Source of the DNA: Acidimicrobiia bacterium
GTDB lineage: Bacteria; Actinomycetota; Acidimicrobiia; Spongiisociales; SHLN01
NCBI GenBank assembly: GCA_030624805.1
Contig: JAUXJL010000091.1
Span: 1-7,481, forward strand
Length of the DNA stretch: 7,481 nt
Reading direction: 5' to 3'
The first letter of the stretch is position 1, and every line of letters begins with the position of its first letter. The notes beneath the pieces are model-generated. The model made no database searches. It saw nothing but the letters and a program-made list of their open reading frames with translations, and was not told the origin of the DNA. A program made the position numbers and the translations under genes. Shown in pieces: positions 6,523 through 7,481 of the stretch.

Positions 6523-6529
6523 TCTCCTC
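6523..6529 (-). promoter_or_regulatory. Ribosome binding site deciding the GTG start of pilB
   Basis: GAGGAGA on the minus strand, ending 4 bases before GTG (6518-6516). No such site precedes the upstream in-frame ATG at 6650, so the shorter protein is preferred. Confidence 0.75.
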
Positions 6530-6546
6530 GCCTCTCTCCTGGTTGC

Positions 6547-6574
6547 GTTTCGGCAACCGGTGTGGGCTCCTTTA
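6547..6574 (-). promoter_or_regulatory. Candidate sigma-28 (FliA/WhiG-like) promoter of pilB
   Basis: On the minus strand TAAA (6571-6574), 16 bases, then GCCGAAAC (6547-6554). The -35 is a full TAAA and overlaps the aroE stop codon; the -10 matches GCCGATAA at 6 of 8. Initiation near 6540 would give a leader of about 22 bases containing the GAGGAGA site. It would drive the coupled pilB-pilT-pilC unit independently of aroE. The -10 is flanked by the inverted repeat GGTTGC/GCAACC (6541-6558). Confidence 0.5.
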
Positions 6575-7360
6575 GAGATTCGACTCCGGCGAGTGGTCGC
6601 GGGCGACGACCGCCCGCATTGCGTCGATCGGGGCTTCGATGCCGGTCCAAAGTTCGAAGGACAAGGCCGCCTGGGCGATCAACATTTCAACGCCATCGAC
6701 CACCGGAACACCGAGTCGAGAGGCCTCGAGGACACTGTGGGTGGCGGTCGACCCGTATGGCATGTCGAACAGCCCGGTGGCGGGCTCGAGTAGTCCCTTC
6801 GGTAGCTGATCACCAGTCATGCCGATGGGTGTGGCGTTTACGAGAACCGCCCCTGCCACCGGCGTTCCCCATTCGACCACTGAACCGTCGATCCCGGTTC
6901 GAGCCATCAACCGCCCGGCGGATTCCCGGCTGCGGGCGCTCACTGTCAGTGGGCGACCCTCGAGGGCCAAGAGCGCGGCGGCTGCAGCCCCGCCGGCGCC
7001 GAGTATCAAGGCAGGGCCATCTGGTAGCGGCCCCCAGGCCCGGCGGATTCCCGCAACGTCCGTGCTCATCCCGGTCACCGCACCCCCGGTTGCCAGCAGC
7101 GTGTTAACGCTGCCTGCCCGGGCGGCGTCGGCACCGAGAGCGTCGGCCAACTCCGCAGCCAGGCGCTTGTGCGGCATCGTCACATTGGCTCCGTCGAGCC
7201 GACCATCCCGGATCTCCTCAACGGCCACCTGCAATCCAGATCGATCAACTCGCCGAGCTGCGTACGAGCCATCGATGCCAGCCGCCATCAACGCCGCCGC
7301 ATGCAGGCGCGGCGACATGCTGTGGTCAACCGGATCTCCCAGAAGGGCAAGGTTGAGCAT
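6572..7360 (-). CDS. aroE: Shikimate dehydrogenase (NADP+)
   Basis: 262-residue cytoplasmic enzyme reducing 3-dehydroshikimate to shikimate in the chorismate pathway; size fits AroE. The substrate domain shows GDPVDHSMSPRLH (8-20), NVTMPHK with catalytic Lys65, SVNTL (Asn86) and STD with catalytic Asp101. The nucleotide domain has GAGGAAAAALL (121-131) and NATPIGM (175-181), then DMPYG and GVEMLIAQAALSF, with the Gln that contacts shikimate. The usual Asn of the NTD motif is Ser99 (GMSTDVAG). The start is taken as the ATG at 7360, where family homology begins. The open frame continues upstream past an ATG at 7462, but that extension only translates a 14-base tandem repeat. There is no Shine-Dalgarno sequence; a TACCTT -10-like hexamer 6 bases before the ATG suggests a leaderless transcript. 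It is a metabolic neighbour of the pilus genes, with no evident functional link. Confidence 0.95.
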   Translation of the reverse strand: MLNLALLGDPVDHSMSPRLHAAALMAAGIDGSYAARRVDRSGLQVAVEEIRDGRLDGANVTMPHKRLAAELADALGADAARAGSVNTLLATGGAVTGMSTDVAGIRRAWGPLPDGPALILGAGGAAAAALLALEGRPLTVSARSRESAGRLMARTGIDGSVVEWGTPVAGAVLVNATPIGMTGDQLPKGLLEPATGLFDMPYGSTATHSVLEASRLGVPVVDGVEMLIAQAALSFELWTGIEAPIDAMRAVVARDHSPESNL

Positions 7361-7366
7361 GGAATC

Positions 7367-7372
7367 AAGGTA
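7367..7372 (-). promoter_or_regulatory. Candidate -10 element for leaderless aroE mRNA
   Basis: TACCTT on the minus strand (TANNNT type), 6 bases before the aroE ATG, placing transcription start at or next to the start codon. Leaderless transcripts are common in actinobacteria, and there is no Shine-Dalgarno sequence here. The match is short and could be chance. Confidence 0.35.
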
Positions 7373-7378
7373 GCGGTG

Positions 7379-7446
7379 CAGGACGCAATACGCAGGACGC
7401 AATACGGCGGGACGCGATACGCGGGACGCAATACGCAGGACGCAGG
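7379..7446. repeat. 14-base tandem repeat (minisatellite) upstream of aroE
   Basis: About 4.8 head-to-tail copies of CAGGACGCAATACG: units at 7379-7392, 7393-7406, 7407-7421 (15 bases, diverged with GCGATACG), 7422-7435 and a partial copy from 7436. The array is open in the aroE frame and would give a false N-terminal extension if the upstream ATG were called. Confidence 0.85.
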
Positions 7447-7481
7447 AGGAGGGCATCAGCAACCGCCACCGCTCGCCAACA
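7447..7481. other. Right edge, no identifiable feature
   Basis: 35 bases beyond the minisatellite. On the minus strand one frame reads LASGGGC then TGA, which could be the end of an upstream gene, but it is too short to support a call. Confidence 0.3.

Noticed and set aside
6519..6650. 44-residue N-terminal extension of PilB from an ATG at 6650
   Set aside because: Overlaps aroE by 79 bases, is Arg/Pro-rich without homology, and the GTG at 6518 has a strong ribosome binding site at the domain start.
7379..7446. CRISPR array
   Set aside because: The 14-base units are directly adjacent with no spacers and are too short to be CRISPR repeats.
7361..7462. 34-residue N-terminal extension of AroE from an ATG at 7462
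   Set aside because: The residues are a translation of the 14-base tandem repeat; family homology starts at the ATG at 7360.

Overview
The window is a minus-strand type IV pilus (T4P) assembly locus from a moderately GC-rich bacterium, most likely an actinobacterium, possibly Acidimicrobiia or a relative. That guess rests on the pilin style (FTLIELM leader joined to PTFLGQRK and SNxRNAL), on aroE directly upstream of the pilus genes, and on what looks like a leaderless aroE start. No rRNA or other phylogenetic marker is present, so the placement is tentative.

In the direction of transcription (high to low coordinates) the order is: aroE (shikimate dehydrogenase), pilB (extension ATPase), pilT (retraction ATPase), pilC (inner-membrane platform), pilA1 and pilA2 (two related pilins), and pilD (prepilin peptidase, cut by the left edge). 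pilB, pilT and pilC are translationally coupled by stop/start overlaps of 4 and 1 bases. A 236-base intergenic region then precedes pilA1, and 151 bases separate pilA1 from pilA2. pilD follows pilA2 after 28 bases. The large + strand open frames are antisense shadows of these genes.

Together the genes encode the motor and subunit-processing core of a T4P: PilD cleaves and methylates the pilins, PilC with PilB polymerises them, and PilT depolymerises the fibre. The alignment proteins (PilM/N/O) and minor pilins are not in the window.

Four points stand out. First, PilT is about 160 residues longer than usual because it carries an N-terminal MshEN/T2SSE_N-type domain matching the one in PilB; in PilB it looks like a c-di-GMP-binding domain, in PilT it looks degenerate. 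Second, pilB, pilA1 and pilA2 are each preceded by a sequence resembling a sigma-28 (FliA/WhiG/SigD) promoter, two of them with nearly identical spacing to the start codon. Third, a strictly modular 47-base element of two hairpins with GNA triloops, with CTAG spaced every 21 bases, sits on the pilC stop codon. Fourth, a 14-base minisatellite lies upstream of aroE, and its 12-base core recurs in the pilC-pilA1 gap. All promoter, terminator and ligand-binding statements are readings of the sequence and have not been tested.
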